In this document: piece by piece, positions 1 to 8,999 of the stretch | Layout of the letters: each line of letters starts with the position of its first letter | Position numbering within the stretch: the first letter of the stretch is position 1 | NCBI GenBank assembly: GCA_020633555.1 | Contig: JACKDL010000036.1 | Location: 1-53,707 of the forward strand | Reading direction: 5' to 3' | Origin: Myxococcales bacterium | GTDB lineage: Bacteria > Myxococcota_A > Bradymonadia > UBA7976 > UBA1532 | DNA length: 53,707 nt | Position numbers and translations under genes: made by a program | The notes under the pieces: model-generated | The model's input: the letters and a program-made list of their open reading frames with translations, nothing else | Database searches by the model: none | What the model was told of the DNA's origin: nothing

Positions 1-95
1 CCGGCGCCGCCCGTGGTGTCGTCGTCATCGCAGCCCACGGCCAGAACGAGGCTCGCGCCCAGACCCGCGATCAGAAGCTTGTTGTGCCAGCGCAT
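1..95 (-). CDS. Partial lipoprotein, N-terminus only
   Basis: Only about 31 codons are inside the window; the gene continues past the left edge. The ATG (93-95) follows a GGGGAGA ribosome site by about 7 nt. The peptide is a textbook lipoprotein signal: basic start (MRWHNK), hydrophobic core, lipobox LAVGC, then an Asp run and DDTTGG. This post-lipobox segment nearly repeats that of the lipoprotein at 25960-26988, whose CDDDDTTGG is followed by a Gly/Met-rich linker, so the two are probably paralogues or share a linker type. No function can be given from this fragment. Confidence 0.8.
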   Translation of the reverse strand, partial: MRWHNKLLIAGLGASLVLAVGCDDDDTTGGA

Positions 96-185
96 TCGCT
101 GTCTCCCCAGTAGTCCCGGCCCCTCTCCCAGGGGGCCGTCGGCGGACTTTTACGAGAGCGGGGCCGAACGACGCAAACCGACCGC

Positions 186-629
186 TCAGATCCGGGTGGG
201 GAAGCCCTTCGTGACGGCCAGCCAGATCCCCAGCGCGCACACCACGGCGGTGAGCAGGGCGGCCAGGCCGTAGGCGGCCATGATGGGCCGCCGCAGCCGG
301 GCCCCGTGGGGGCCGCGGGCCTGCCAGAGCAGGGCACCGCCCGCCACCGCGAGCAGCAACGCGAAGAAGGCCAGGTGCTCCTTGATCTCGAAGGCCAGCC
401 CCAGCCGCACATCGGCGGCGTACAGCGGCCGGCGCAGGTGCTGCCGGTAGGCCGGGTAGATGAACCAGCCCAGGGCCGACACCGCGACGGTGGTGGCGGT
501 GGCCAGCGCGCCACTCCACAGCACGCCGCGGCTGGGGCGCTTCCGCCGGCGCAGGCCCAGCACGGGGTGCAGGCAAAGGGCCAGCCCCAGCAGCGCCAGG
601 TGACCGTGGATGGTCTGCCACAGCAGCAT
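186..629 (-). CDS. Small four-helix membrane protein, last gene of the NosL/rSAM operon
   Basis: 147 residues starting MLLWQTIHGH. About four hydrophobic helices can be seen (roughly 5-25, 38-58, 82-102, 115-137). Histidines and acidic/basic residues lie near membrane edges: H8 and H10, a FIYPAYRQH segment, and an FEIKEH segment around 80-87. This is the look of a small heme- or metal-associated membrane protein, but I do not recognise the family. It starts 16 nt after the stop of the preceding gene and is the last gene before about 90 bases without a gene. Co-transcription with the radical SAM enzyme is likely. The start is the first Met giving a membrane-like sequence; the upstream extension is not protein-like. 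Confidence 0.7.
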   Translation of the reverse strand: MLLWQTIHGHLALLGLALCLHPVLGLRRRKRPSRGVLWSGALATATTVAVSALGWFIYPAYRQHLRRPLYAADVRLGLAFEIKEHLAFFALLLAVAGGALLWQARGPHGARLRRPIMAAYGLAALLTAVVCALGIWLAVTKGFPTRI

Positions 630-645
630 CAGCGGGGCCCCGGGA

Positions 646-963
646 TCATGGGCACGCCACCGCGAGCCCGGCGCACAGGGCCACCACGGGCAGCAGGCTG
701 CGCTCGGCCCAGCGCAGGGCGGCGGCTTCGCGGCCCCGCACCAGCGCCGGCCAGCCCCACCACAGCAGGCTGGCCACGAAGGCCGCCGTGCCCGCCCGCC
801 AGAAGTACTCGATGCGGGTGGTGGCCACGATGGCCAGGGGGTCGATGGGCCCGTGGCGGACCGCGGCCGCCGTACGGTCCAGGGCATACACCAGGCAGCC
901 GAGCTGGGCGGCGGCCAGGGCCGCACCGGCGCGGGCCAGCCCGCGGGCGTCGGGGGCCGTCAC
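646..963 (-). CDS. Small membrane protein, translationally coupled to the radical SAM gene
   Basis: 105 residues, starting at a GTG (961-963) whose last two bases and the next base form the TGA stop of the radical SAM gene (GTGA overlap), which is why I chose this start. Three to four hydrophobic segments are visible: about 9-25, 47-68 and 85-104. A conserved-looking aromatic patch (RIEYFWR) precedes the second helix. The protein ends right after a hydrophobic segment (AGLAVACP). No family is recognised. Its place between the radical SAM enzyme and a second small membrane protein suggests both are membrane partners of the same pathway; that is inference only. Confidence 0.65.
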   Translation of the reverse strand: MTAPDARGLARAGAALAAAQLGCLVYALDRTAAAVRHGPIDPLAIVATTRIEYFWRAGTAAFVASLLWWGWPALVRGREAAALRWAERSLLPVVALCAGLAVACP

Positions 964-2138
964 GGGCGGCCGATCGCGACGGGCACGAAGGCCTCGCCGC
1001 GGCGGTGGGCCAGCACCCGCGGGCACTCGGGATCCGGCGCGAACCAGTCGCCCTGCCGGTGGCGGGTGACCACCTTGCAGCCGCCCTTGCACACCGCCCG
1101 ATACGCGCAGCCCCGGCAGGGCGCGGGGGCGGTGTCGGCGTAGGCCCGCCAGCGGGCCAGGGTGGGGTGGCTCCGCCAGCCATCGGCCAGCTCGGCCACC
1201 GTGCCCACGGCGTCGTCCACGAAGCTGCACGGCGTGGCGCGGCCGCCGGCGTCCACGCTGGCCAGCGCGTTGCCCGCCTCGCAGCCGTACACGCCCAGGG
1301 CCTGCAGCAGCGCGGGCTCGGGATCGGCGGCGCACAGGAAGGGCACCAGCGAGCAGTCCACCTTCACCTGCAGGCCTGGGTGGCTGGCGGTCAGCGCCAG
1401 CAGTCGGGGCGTGAGCTGCCGCGCCTGCGCCTCGCTCAGCGCCAGGCGCTCATAGTCGCTGCGCCCGCGGCCGGCCGGCTTGAAGCGCAGGATCTCGATC
1501 TGGTTGCCGCCCAGCTCGGCCACCCGGGCGGCCGTGGCCTCCAGGCCCTCCCAGGTGGCCTGGCTGAGCACGTAGTTCACGCCGCAAGGCACGCCCGCCT
1601 CGCCCAGCCGCGCCAGCGCCCGCAGGGCCGTCTCGGCGCCGTCGTAGCCGCGGCTGGCCCGGTAGGTGGCGTCCAGCCCGTCCAGGCTCACGTTCACCTG
1701 CCCGAACACCCGGCAGGCCTGGGCCAGGGCCGGCGTCAGCCCCAGGCCGCTGGTGGTCAGGTTGGGCACCAGCCCGCGGGCCCGGGCGTGGGCGGCCACC
1801 CGGAACAGGGCGGGGTGCAGCAGGCTCTCGCCGCCCCCCAGCGCCAGGTGGAACACCCCCAGTCCGGCCAGCCGGTCCACCGCGTCCAGCAGCTCGGCCT
1901 CGCCGGGTTCGTCGCCGTCCGGTGTGGCGGCGGTGTAGCAGCCCGGGCACGCCGCCGGGCAGCGGTTGGTGACCATCAGGTGCACCTCGGTGGGCGCGCT
2001 CAGGTGGCCCAGCGGGGCGTCGGCGAAGGGCGAGGGCGGGTGGCCCAGCCAGGCCACCAGGGCGTGATCCACATGGATCAGGGCCGGCGGCTCCTCCAGG
2101 GCGACGATGGCGCCGAAGTCCTCGTGGCGCAGCCGCAT
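960..2138 (-). CDS. Radical SAM/SPASM domain enzyme
   Basis: 392 residues. The radical SAM cluster motif CX3CX2C is at C60, C64, C67 (NRCPAACPGC), followed by the SAM-binding GGGES at about 101-105. The C-terminal third carries SPASM cysteines: C286, C304, C341, C344, C350, C354, C372, the last group arranged PCRGC-AYRAVC-KGGC. Enzymes of this class (PqqE, AnSME, MftC types) usually modify peptides or proteins while binding auxiliary Fe-S clusters. The gene overlaps the preceding 74-codon membrane peptide gene by one base (TGATG) and the following membrane gene by four (GTGA), so all three are translated together. The peptide is the obvious candidate substrate, but a role on another operon product (for example the di-heme or NosL lipoprotein) cannot be excluded. 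Length is normal for the family. Confidence 0.93.
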   Translation of the reverse strand: MRLRHEDFGAIVALEEPPALIHVDHALVAWLGHPPSPFADAPLGHLSAPTEVHLMVTNRCPAACPGCYTAATPDGDEPGEAELLDAVDRLAGLGVFHLALGGGESLLHPALFRVAAHARARGLVPNLTTSGLGLTPALAQACRVFGQVNVSLDGLDATYRASRGYDGAETALRALARLGEAGVPCGVNYVLSQATWEGLEATAARVAELGGNQIEILRFKPAGRGRSDYERLALSEAQARQLTPRLLALTASHPGLQVKVDCSLVPFLCAADPEPALLQALGVYGCEAGNALASVDAGGRATPCSFVDDAVGTVAELADGWRSHPTLARWRAYADTAPAPCRGCAYRAVCKGGCKVVTRHRQGDWFAPDPECPRVLAHRRGEAFVPVAIGRP

Positions 2139-2362
2139 CAGCCCTCGTCGCCAGGCGGCTCGCGCCGCTTCGCCAGCAGCGCAGCCGTGAGGTTCAGAGC
2201 CAGAGCGCCTGCGGTGGCGCTCCAGAACAGCAGGCTGACCACGCTGCCCACGCTGCTGGAGTTTGGGTTGTAGCCCAGCTTCACCGCCAGCACGCGGCCT
2301 TGGGGCGGCGGTGGCGCGTCGCCGGCGGCGGCCTGCAGTGCCTGGAGGATGGGGTCGGTCAT
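2138..2362 (-). CDS. 74-residue membrane peptide, possible rSAM substrate
   Basis: Layout: a short helical, acidic/Ala N-terminus (1-15), a PPPP linker (17-20), then a motif-like block KLGYNPNSSSVGS (28-40), one membrane helix (about 41-64) and a charged tail (KRREPPGDEG). The ATG is at 2360-2362. The stop overlaps the radical SAM start by one base. Small hydrophobic open frames placed directly upstream of SPASM enzymes are often precursors, and the Asn/Ser-rich motif just outside the helix is the kind of site that could be modified. It could instead be a membrane anchor or assembly subunit of the cytochrome system. It sits 45 nt after the di-heme lipoprotein gene. No known precursor family is recognised. 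Confidence 0.75.
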   Translation of the reverse strand: MTDPILQALQAAAGDAPPPPQGRVLAVKLGYNPNSSSVGSVVSLLFWSATAGALALNLTAALLAKRREPPGDEG

Positions 2363-2407
2363 GGCGGGCCGAGGATAGCCGATCCCGAGCGCGGTGTGGC
2401 CGGGAAG

Positions 2408-4435
2408 CTACGGGCAGACCAGCGTCTCGATCCACGCCCGGAACACCGGCTCCACCAGCGGATCCACCCGCTCGGTGGCCACGGGCGGCATCTGGCCGTA
2501 GCCGCGGTGCAGCATGCGCTGCAGCAGGTACGAGCCGTCGGGGTCGCCCGCGGCGATGCGCACGTCGCCGGGGATGCCGAAGCTGGCGTAGCGGCGGGGC
2601 ACGTCGCACACGCCCATGGCGGCCAGCGGGGTGTCGAAGCGCAGATCCATGCCCAGGTTGGGCGGGGTCCAGCCGCCGGGGCGGTGGCAGTGGGCGCAGT
2701 TGCCGTGCAGGTAGGCGCGGGCCCGCTCGCCGACGGACAGGGTCGGGTCCGCGGGGTCGGGCAGCGGCGTGGCCCGGGGATCACCCAGGGACACGTCGGC
2801 AGGCAGCAGCCCGGCGCCCTGCAGGGCGGGCAACACCCCGCCGCCGTCGGGCTGGCCGAGCTGCGCCAGGGTGGGCCCCAAGACCGTCGGGCCGATGGGA
2901 TCGTGGCAGGCCAGGCAGTTGCTGCGGCTGGGGTACAGGTAGCGCAGGGCGGCCGGGGCGCCGGTGTCGTCGGGCACGGTCAGGTCGCGCCACTCGGCCT
3001 CGGCGCCTGCCAACCGGGTGGCGTCGCGCCCGTCGTCGTCCCAGCGCCAGGCGTGGAAGCCCCAGCCGAAGGGGTAGCGGGTCATGGTGCGCGTCTCGAC
3101 GCTGCGCAGGCCATCGGGCCCCAAGAATGCGAAATCCTTCAGGATGACGCTGCCCACGGGCAAGTCCAGGCGCCCGTCGTCGGCCACGGCCAGCGGCTGG
3201 CCGGGCGGCAGCACCAGGTAGCGCCGCTTGACGGCGCCGTCGGTCCACAGGGGCGCGCGCAGGCGGTACGGGATCAGGTCAGGGCCGGGCGCCAGGGTGG
3301 GCAGATCGGCGAAGCAGCCCGTCTCGGACAGCCGCGCCGGCCAGCCCAGGGCTCGGTCGGGGGCGGCCTCCTCCAGCCGCGCCAGGCCGGCGGGGGTCAG
3401 CGCCAGCGGGCGCCCGGCCCAGCCTGTGCCGAAGATCACCGGGCCCGGCAGCGCCAGCACCGGCGCGTCCAGCAGGCGCTCGTCTGCCGCGCGCTTGCTC
3501 AGGAACACCGCCTGGGCGCAGGGGTCGTAGGTGATCAGCCCGCCCCACAGCAGCGGGTGCTCGGCGCCTCGGTACAGCGGCCCCACCTGTCGGCCACAAC
3601 CGGGCTCGGTAGGCCACACAACCTGGAGCTCGGCCTGCTGGTCGGTCACCCGCACCAGGGCGTCGCCCTCGGCGCGGCGGTCCAGGCACCACAGCCCGCC
3701 GGCCGGGTCCGCCGCGCAGCCCGCAGGATCGGCCCAGGGCCCGGGCAGCGCCTCGGGGGGATCCACGTCCACCCGCCACAGCCCGGCCTGGGCGTCGGGG
3801 GCGGGCGGCAACACGGCCACCACGCCCGCCCGCGCCACCGTCAGGCCGCCGCGAGCCTCGCCGGTGAAGCCCCGGCGCAGCAGCACCTGGTCGTCTGTGC
3901 GCTGCACCCACTGGGTCCCCCGCGCGATGTGGTGGGCGGCGACCACCAGCTCGCCGGCCTGCGCCTGCAGGCTGTACAGCGTGCCGTGGTCGGTGAAGTC
4001 CGCCGCGAAGGCCACCGCCAGCAGCGGCGGCCCGTCGGTGAGGCGGCCGTAGTCGGTGGCGACGGTGTCCGGGCCGTCCAGGGCGATCCGCAGCAGCCGC
4101 CCGTCGGCCTGGGCCACCCAGAAGGCGGCCTCGATGGTGGGCTGGTGGACGGCCACCGCGGCGCCCACGGCGGCGCCCTGCCACACCGCGTCGGCGGCCA
4201 GGTCGGGCAGACGATCGAAGTCCACCGGGCCCGGCCCGCAGGTCTGTGCAGCCGGGCGCGGCGGCAGCAGGTAGGCATCCGGGCCCGGGTCGGGGCCAGC
4301 CTCGGGGCCCGCGTCGGTCACGGGCCCCAAGTCGGCGCGGGGCTGGCCATCGAGGGTGACCCCAGCCCCCCCGTCGTCACAAGCCAGCGTCAGCAGGAGC
4401 AACGCCGGGACCAGTCGTCGGGTCAGTGCAGCCAT
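2408..4435 (-). CDS. Di-heme c-type cytochrome lipoprotein
   Basis: 675 residues. Lipoprotein signal MAALTRRLVPALLLLTLAC (lipobox LTLAC), then an acidic/Pro/Gly linker rich in PDPGPDA. Residues about 65-350 look like a beta-propeller-like sensor or binding region. The C-terminal half carries two heme c sites, CLACH (near 500) and CAHCH (near 578), in contexts (YPSRSNCLACH; YLHGNCAHCHRPGG) typical of large periplasmic repeat-plus-heme proteins in this group. A possible distal Met ligand lies in MHRGYGQMPP near the end. It overlaps the upstream membrane gene by 13 nt. The protein should be lipid-anchored outside the cytoplasm and carry electrons. An exact redox partner cannot be named. Confidence 0.87.
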   Translation of the reverse strand: MAALTRRLVPALLLLTLACDDGGAGVTLDGQPRADLGPVTDAGPEAGPDPGPDAYLLPPRPAAQTCGPGPVDFDRLPDLAADAVWQGAAVGAAVAVHQPTIEAAFWVAQADGRLLRIALDGPDTVATDYGRLTDGPPLLAVAFAADFTDHGTLYSLQAQAGELVVAAHHIARGTQWVQRTDDQVLLRRGFTGEARGGLTVARAGVVAVLPPAPDAQAGLWRVDVDPPEALPGPWADPAGCAADPAGGLWCLDRRAEGDALVRVTDQQAELQVVWPTEPGCGRQVGPLYRGAEHPLLWGGLITYDPCAQAVFLSKRAADERLLDAPVLALPGPVIFGTGWAGRPLALTPAGLARLEEAAPDRALGWPARLSETGCFADLPTLAPGPDLIPYRLRAPLWTDGAVKRRYLVLPPGQPLAVADDGRLDLPVGSVILKDFAFLGPDGLRSVETRTMTRYPFGWGFHAWRWDDDGRDATRLAGAEAEWRDLTVPDDTGAPAALRYLYPSRSNCLACHDPIGPTVLGPTLAQLGQPDGGGVLPALQGAGLLPADVSLGDPRATPLPDPADPTLSVGERARAYLHGNCAHCHRPGGWTPPNLGMDLRFDTPLAAMGVCDVPRRYASFGIPGDVRIAAGDPDGSYLLQRMLHRGYGQMPPVATERVDPLVEPVFRAWIETLVCP

Positions 4436-5445
4436 ACGCCCGTCCTCTGATACCAGCGCAGCGCCGGCGCCAGCGCCAGCCAGCCGAAGAGCAGCACCGC
4501 CCCCACCACCGCCAGCCCGGCGCGGCGCAGGCGCCCGTGGGCCGCCTCGGCCAGCCCGGGCCGGCCCCGGGCGAGCCCACGGATGATCCCGGCCGCGCCG
4601 CCCTCCAGCGCCACCAGCGCGAGCGCGCCGAACAGCGGGTAGCCCACCCGGCCGTGCTCAGCCAGGAACAGGCACCAGGGGCAGCGGTGGGCCAGCACCT
4701 CGTAGCGGTAGGCGGCCAGCACCTGGATCAGCGCGCCGCCGGCGGGCAGCACCCACAGCGGGGCCAGCACGCCCAGGGCCGCGGCCGCCGGGCCGGGCCG
4801 CGCCCGCACGGCCACCCACCCGGCCAAGACCAAGACTGCGGCGCCCAGGCTGCCCGCGCTCCACAGCCAGCCGGCGGCGTCCACCTGCCCAAGGGCGCCG
4901 CCCTGGGCCTTGGTGGCGTCGTAGACCACCGCGCAGCAGTCCACGGCGGTGTGGGTGTCGAGCCGCAGCACGGCCCCCACGCTGTCCCAGGCCGCCAGCA
5001 GCACCACCGGGGTGGCCAGCAGCAGCCCCTTGGCGGCGGCTTGAGCGGCGGCGCCGTCGGGGCGGGCGCGGTCCAGCCGGTCCACCAGGTGCCAGGCGCC
5101 CAGCGCCAGCAGCGCGCCCAGCCGCAGCAGCAGCGCCCGGCCGCCGGCGCCCCCCATGGCCTCCATCACGCCCGTGCCGCACATGGCGCCGGGCACCAGG
5201 GCGGGCAGCACGCTGGCCACGGCCACGGCCCACACCAGCAGCCCCGTGCCCCACGCGGCGAACGCCAGCCGACCCTGCAGCGAGGCGGCCTCCAGCCGGC
5301 GCTCCAGGGCGAGCTGAGCCCGATCGGCCGCGCCGGGGCGCCAGTCCAGCAGGGCCTTCACGGCGGGCACGGCGGCGGCCACCACCAGCACGGCCGCGGC
5401 GGCGTCCAGGGCCAGCAGGGCCAGCAGCAGGGGGTGCAGCGGCAT
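4423..5445 (-). CDS. Polytopic membrane protein with Cys/His pairs
   Basis: 340 residues with about eight hydrophobic helices. Potential metal or redox residues sit at membrane edges: MCGTGVM, HTAVDCCAV and HRCPWCLFL (a CXXC). The CPWC near a membrane face recalls thiol-redox or copper-handling membrane proteins, but the overall sequence is not one I recognise as VKOR or DsbD. It begins one base after the ABC ATPase stop and overlaps the di-heme lipoprotein start by 13 nt, so it is part of the same operon. Likely role: membrane component of the metal or heme system encoded here (inference). Confidence 0.78.
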   Translation of the reverse strand: MPLHPLLLALLALDAAAAVLVVAAAVPAVKALLDWRPGAADRAQLALERRLEAASLQGRLAFAAWGTGLLVWAVAVASVLPALVPGAMCGTGVMEAMGGAGGRALLLRLGALLALGAWHLVDRLDRARPDGAAAQAAAKGLLLATPVVLLAAWDSVGAVLRLDTHTAVDCCAVVYDATKAQGGALGQVDAAGWLWSAGSLGAAVLVLAGWVAVRARPGPAAAALGVLAPLWVLPAGGALIQVLAAYRYEVLAHRCPWCLFLAEHGRVGYPLFGALALVALEGGAAGIIRGLARGRPGLAEAAHGRLRRAGLAVVGAVLLFGWLALAPALRWYQRTGVWLH

Positions 5446-5446
5446 C

Positions 5447-6111
<665 letters not shown>

Positions 6112-6115
<4 letters not shown>

Positions 6116-7254
6116 GCGTCCCCCTCGCCCAGCAGCAGCCCGGGATCGGCCGTGGCGGCACGGAAGGCCGGCCACAGGGCCGCCAGCACCCACGGGGTGA
6201 TCACCAGCGCGCCCACCTCGGCCAGCACCAGGGCGGCGCCGTCGCCGTCCAGGCTCAGCGGGGGCGGCGGGCCGCTCCAACCGAACAGCAGGGCGCCCGG
6301 CCAGGTCAGGCCCGGCCACAGCACGGCGGCGTAGGCGGCCGCCAGCCCCAGGCCCGTGGCCGGCACGGCGATCCACAGGGCGCGCCGCAGGTGCAGCCCC
6401 ACCACGTCGGCGGTGCCCCAGCCCATGGCCTTCAGCAGCCCCACCTCGGCCCGGCGGCCCACCCGGTCGCGGGCCACGCCGATGAGCAACACCCCCACCG
6501 CCAGCAGCGCCGGCAGGGCCGCAAGCGTGGCCAGGCTGCCCCGGCGGGCCAGGGCGGTGGTGTACTGCCCTGCGCTCTCCAGCCGCGTCACGGCGCGGGC
6601 GGGGAAGGCCAGCGCCGCGGTCAGATCGGGCAGGATGGCGGCCTGCTCGCTGTCGTGGTGCACGGCCACCGCCAGGTCCGAGGCGTGCCCCTCGGGCAGC
6701 CCCAGCAGCTTGCGGGCCCGCTCGGGGTGCACCAGCGCCGCCTGGTGCAGCGCGGCGCCGTGGGCGCGGGTGAGGACGGCGCTGACCTTCAAGGGCAGGG
6801 TGGGGCGCCCGTCCAGCCGGGCCAGGGCCAGCTCGCCGCCGAGGACGGGCCCGTCCACCACGCCGGGGCCCACGATCACCTCGGCCTGCGACGGCGCCGG
6901 CAGCCCCAGCGCCTGGGCTGCGGCGGCGGTGGTGCCGATGAGCGTTACCGCGCCCTGGGGTCCCGCCACGACGCCCCAGGTGCGCGGCCACGCGTCGGTC
7001 ACGCCCCGCACGCCCTTCGCGGCGGCCACGGCCTCGGCGGCGGGCAGCGGCGCCCAGCCCCCTGCGTCCAGGCGGCGGATCACCAGGCTCGGGCCCTCGC
7101 CGACCAGGCGCCGGGCCGTGTGGGTGACCGCCTGTGTGGCCAGCAGGGTGGTGCCCAGCACGGCGGACAGCGTGGCCAGGGCGGCGGCGATCAGCAGGGC
7201 CTCGCCAGGGCGCCGCAGCACGTCCCGCAGCGCCCAGATCCAGCGGGTGTTCAT
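6112..7254 (-). CDS. ABC transporter permease, FtsX/MacB-like
   Basis: 380 residues. One helix lies near 17-40, followed by a periplasmic domain of about 200 residues and three C-terminal helices (about 245-265, 295-320, 345-365). The arrangement and the GLLKAMGW motif after the second helix are characteristic of FtsX-like permeases (MacB/LolC class). The start overlaps the previous gene by four bases (7251-7254) and the stop overlaps the ATPase start. It forms a transporter with the product of 5447-6115, presumably as a dimer. Substrate unknown; lipoprotein or metal-chaperone export is the best guess from neighbours. Confidence 0.9.
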
Positions 7255-7529
7255 GGGGCCGGCCCCAGCAGCGCGCGCTCGGGCGGCGCCAGCCGATCCA
7301 GGCCCGGGACGAACCCCAGGGGCACGCCGGGGTGCGCCGTGTGCGGGCCGGGTGCGCCGGCCGGCGCGAAGCCCGGGGCGTGCCAGCGCAGGGCCTGCTG
7401 GGCCTGCGCGGGCTCGGGCGACCGCAGCGCCGCCAACAGCACGGCCCCCAGGGCCAGGCCGGCCAGCAGCGCCAGCAGCAGGCCGCCCACCCGGGCGGCG
7501 TGATCCAGCCGGTCGTGCGCCTCAGCCAT
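7251..7529 (-). CDS. Single-pass membrane protein, 92 residues
   Basis: One membrane helix (about 14-36) lies behind a short polar N-terminus, with an approximately 55-residue extracytoplasmic tail rich in Pro, Gly, Ala and His (HAPGFAPAG, PHTAHPG). ATG at 7527-7529. The gene begins 33 nt after the NosL stop and overlaps the permease start by four bases. The His-containing tail might bind metal. No family recognised; its operon position is the main reason to accept it. Confidence 0.7.
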   Translation of the reverse strand: MAEAHDRLDHAARVGGLLLALLAGLALGAVLLAALRSPEPAQAQQALRWHAPGFAPAGAPGPHTAHPGVPLGFVPGLDRLAPPERALLGPAP

Positions 7530-7562
7530 GCGTCCCCATTCGACCGTGCTTCCGCATCCGGC

Positions 7563-8159
7563 TCACTTCCCCATCGACGACCGGCCGGTGATGACGCCGA
7601 ACTTCTCGGCCGTCAACCCGGGCAGCTCGAACTGGTGGGCGCCGCCGTGCCGCTCGCGGAAGGTCATCACGTCGGCCTCGGTGGCCAGGGGCACAAAGGC
7701 GGGCCCCATGGGTCCCACCACGCCCGACCCGTAGATCCAGTGCGCCTGCAGGGCGTCCAGCGGCTTGCCCGTGAAGTAGTCGGGGGTCATCAGCCGCTTG
7801 ATGGGCTTGGCGTCGTGGCCCAGGTACCGGTCGGGGTGCAGGTAGGTGCGGATCATGCAACCCGTGCCGCAGGTGTAGTACGTGGTGCCGTCCTCGAGCT
7901 CCACGCCGGACGCGAACTTCGGGTGCTTGTGGGGGCGCATGCCGCACACGGGGCAGGCGTCTTCGGGGCTGATCTGCAGGGCGCCGTCGGCGGCCATGGC
8001 CTTCTGGGCGGGCGCCGGCCCCTTCGCCCTGCTGGCCTGCGATGCTGCGGCCTGACCGGGGGCCGCGCCGGGCTCGGCGGGCGCCGGCTTCTCGCAGGCG
8101 GTCAGGGCGAGCCAGGTGGCGAGGGCGAAGGCGAGGGGCAGGGGGAGTGGGCGGGCCAT
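7563..8159 (-). CDS. nosL: NosL-family copper-binding lipoprotein
   Basis: 198 residues. Lipoprotein signal with lipobox LTAC (C22), then an Ala/Pro linker, then the NosL core with CPVCGM at C69-M74. NosL proteins are copper(I) chaperones that use this CxxCGM motif, best known from nitrous oxide reductase maturation. Further conserved features are YYTCGTGCM, a TPDYFTGKPLDA stretch and WIYGSGVVGPMGPAFVPL. The ATG is preceded by GGAGG at 6 nt. This is the first gene of the ten-gene minus-strand operon and faces the SafE-like gene across a 106-nt divergent gap. No nosZ is in the window, so the copper client may be another protein of this operon. Confidence 0.9.
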   Translation of the reverse strand: MARPLPLPLAFALATWLALTACEKPAPAEPGAAPGQAAASQASRAKGPAPAQKAMAADGALQISPEDACPVCGMRPHKHPKFASGVELEDGTTYYTCGTGCMIRTYLHPDRYLGHDAKPIKRLMTPDYFTGKPLDALQAHWIYGSGVVGPMGPAFVPLATEADVMTFRERHGGAHQFELPGLTAEKFGVITGRSSMGK

Positions 8160-8265
8160 CACGAACCTCCAGGGGCAGGCACACGGCGGCGCGGGCGGCC
8201 GCCGGCCGTGGGAGGTCATCGGCGGCGCTTTTGTGTCACCGGACCCCCGTGGTACTTCCGCCCCC

Positions 8266-8949
8266 GTGCACGCCCTCGACCTGACCTCGTTGTTCTTGCT
8301 CGGCTTCCTGGGCAGCGGCCACTGCGTGGGCATGTGCGGGCCCATCGTGTTGGCCTTGCCGCGGGGTGCCAGCCCCACCCTGGGCCAGCTCGCCTACCAC
8401 GCGGGCCGGGTGCTCACCTACAGCCTCATCGGGGCCGCCCTGGCGGGCGTGGGCGCGGGCCTGCTGTCGGCGGGCGAGGCCGCGGCGGATCCGCTGGCGG
8501 GGGTGAAGCGGGTGCAGCTCGCCGTCTCGCTGGTGGCCGCCGTGGGCCTGGTGATCTTCGGCCTGTCGCGGCTGGGGGTCATGGCCGAGCCCGGCTGGTT
8601 GCACGCCCCGGCCATCCACAACGTGCCGCTGGTGGGCCGCTGGGTGAAGGCCCTGGCGGGCCGCCGCGGCTTCGGCGCCCTGTTCGGCTTCGGCCTGCTC
8701 ATGGGCTTTCTGCCGTGCGGCCTGAGCTTCGCGGCGTTTGCCCGCGCCCTGCCCACCGGCGATCCGCTGGCGGGGGCGCTGGGCATCCTGGCCTTCGGCG
8801 CCGGCACCCTGCCGGCGCTGCTGCTGGTGGGCACGGTGGGGGCGGGCTTCCTGCGCAAGCACCAGCAGCTCAGCAACCTGCTCAGCGGGCTGATCATGCT
8901 CGGCATGGGCATCTCGCTGGGCGCCGACGGGGTGCTGGGCGTGCTCTGA
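8266..8949 (+). CDS. SafE/TauE-like membrane protein (urease-accessory UreH-like family)
   Basis: 227 residues from a GTG at 8266, chosen because the first helix begins there and anything further upstream overlaps the NosL signal peptide. The first helix carries GSGHCVGMCGP, the hallmark of the two-helix-bundle family annotated as sulfite exporter TauE/SafE or UreH-like, whose members often neighbour copper and heme-copper oxidase genes. A second Cys motif, MGFLPCGLSF, lies in helix 4. Six helices are visible. It diverges from the NosL operon, which supports a shared metal (probably copper) theme. Exact substrate unknown. Confidence 0.85.
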   Translation: MHALDLTSLFLLGFLGSGHCVGMCGPIVLALPRGASPTLGQLAYHAGRVLTYSLIGAALAGVGAGLLSAGEAAADPLAGVKRVQLAVSLVAAVGLVIFGLSRLGVMAEPGWLHAPAIHNVPLVGRWVKALAGRRGFGALFGFGLLMGFLPCGLSFAAFARALPTGDPLAGALGILAFGAGTLPALLLVGTVGAGFLRKHQQLSNLLSGLIMLGMGISLGADGVLGVL

Positions 8950-8962
8950 GCCCCTGCGCTCA

Positions 8963-8999
8963 GCCCTGTGCCGAGCCCGCGGAGTGGTCGGCTCAGGGC
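8963..8999. terminator. Weak hairpin between convergent genes
   Basis: Arms GCCCT/AGGGC and GAGCC/GGCTC are separated by an internal bulge. The element lies between the convergent ends of the SafE-like gene and the next minus-strand gene, overlapping the latter's stop. There is no T-run. The position suits a bidirectional terminator but the fold is not strong. Confidence 0.25.

Noticed and set aside
118..137. GGCCCC/GGGGCC hairpin as terminator of the NosL operon
   Set aside because: No T-run, and it lies within the likely leader of the left-edge gene; symmetric GC runs are common in this genome.
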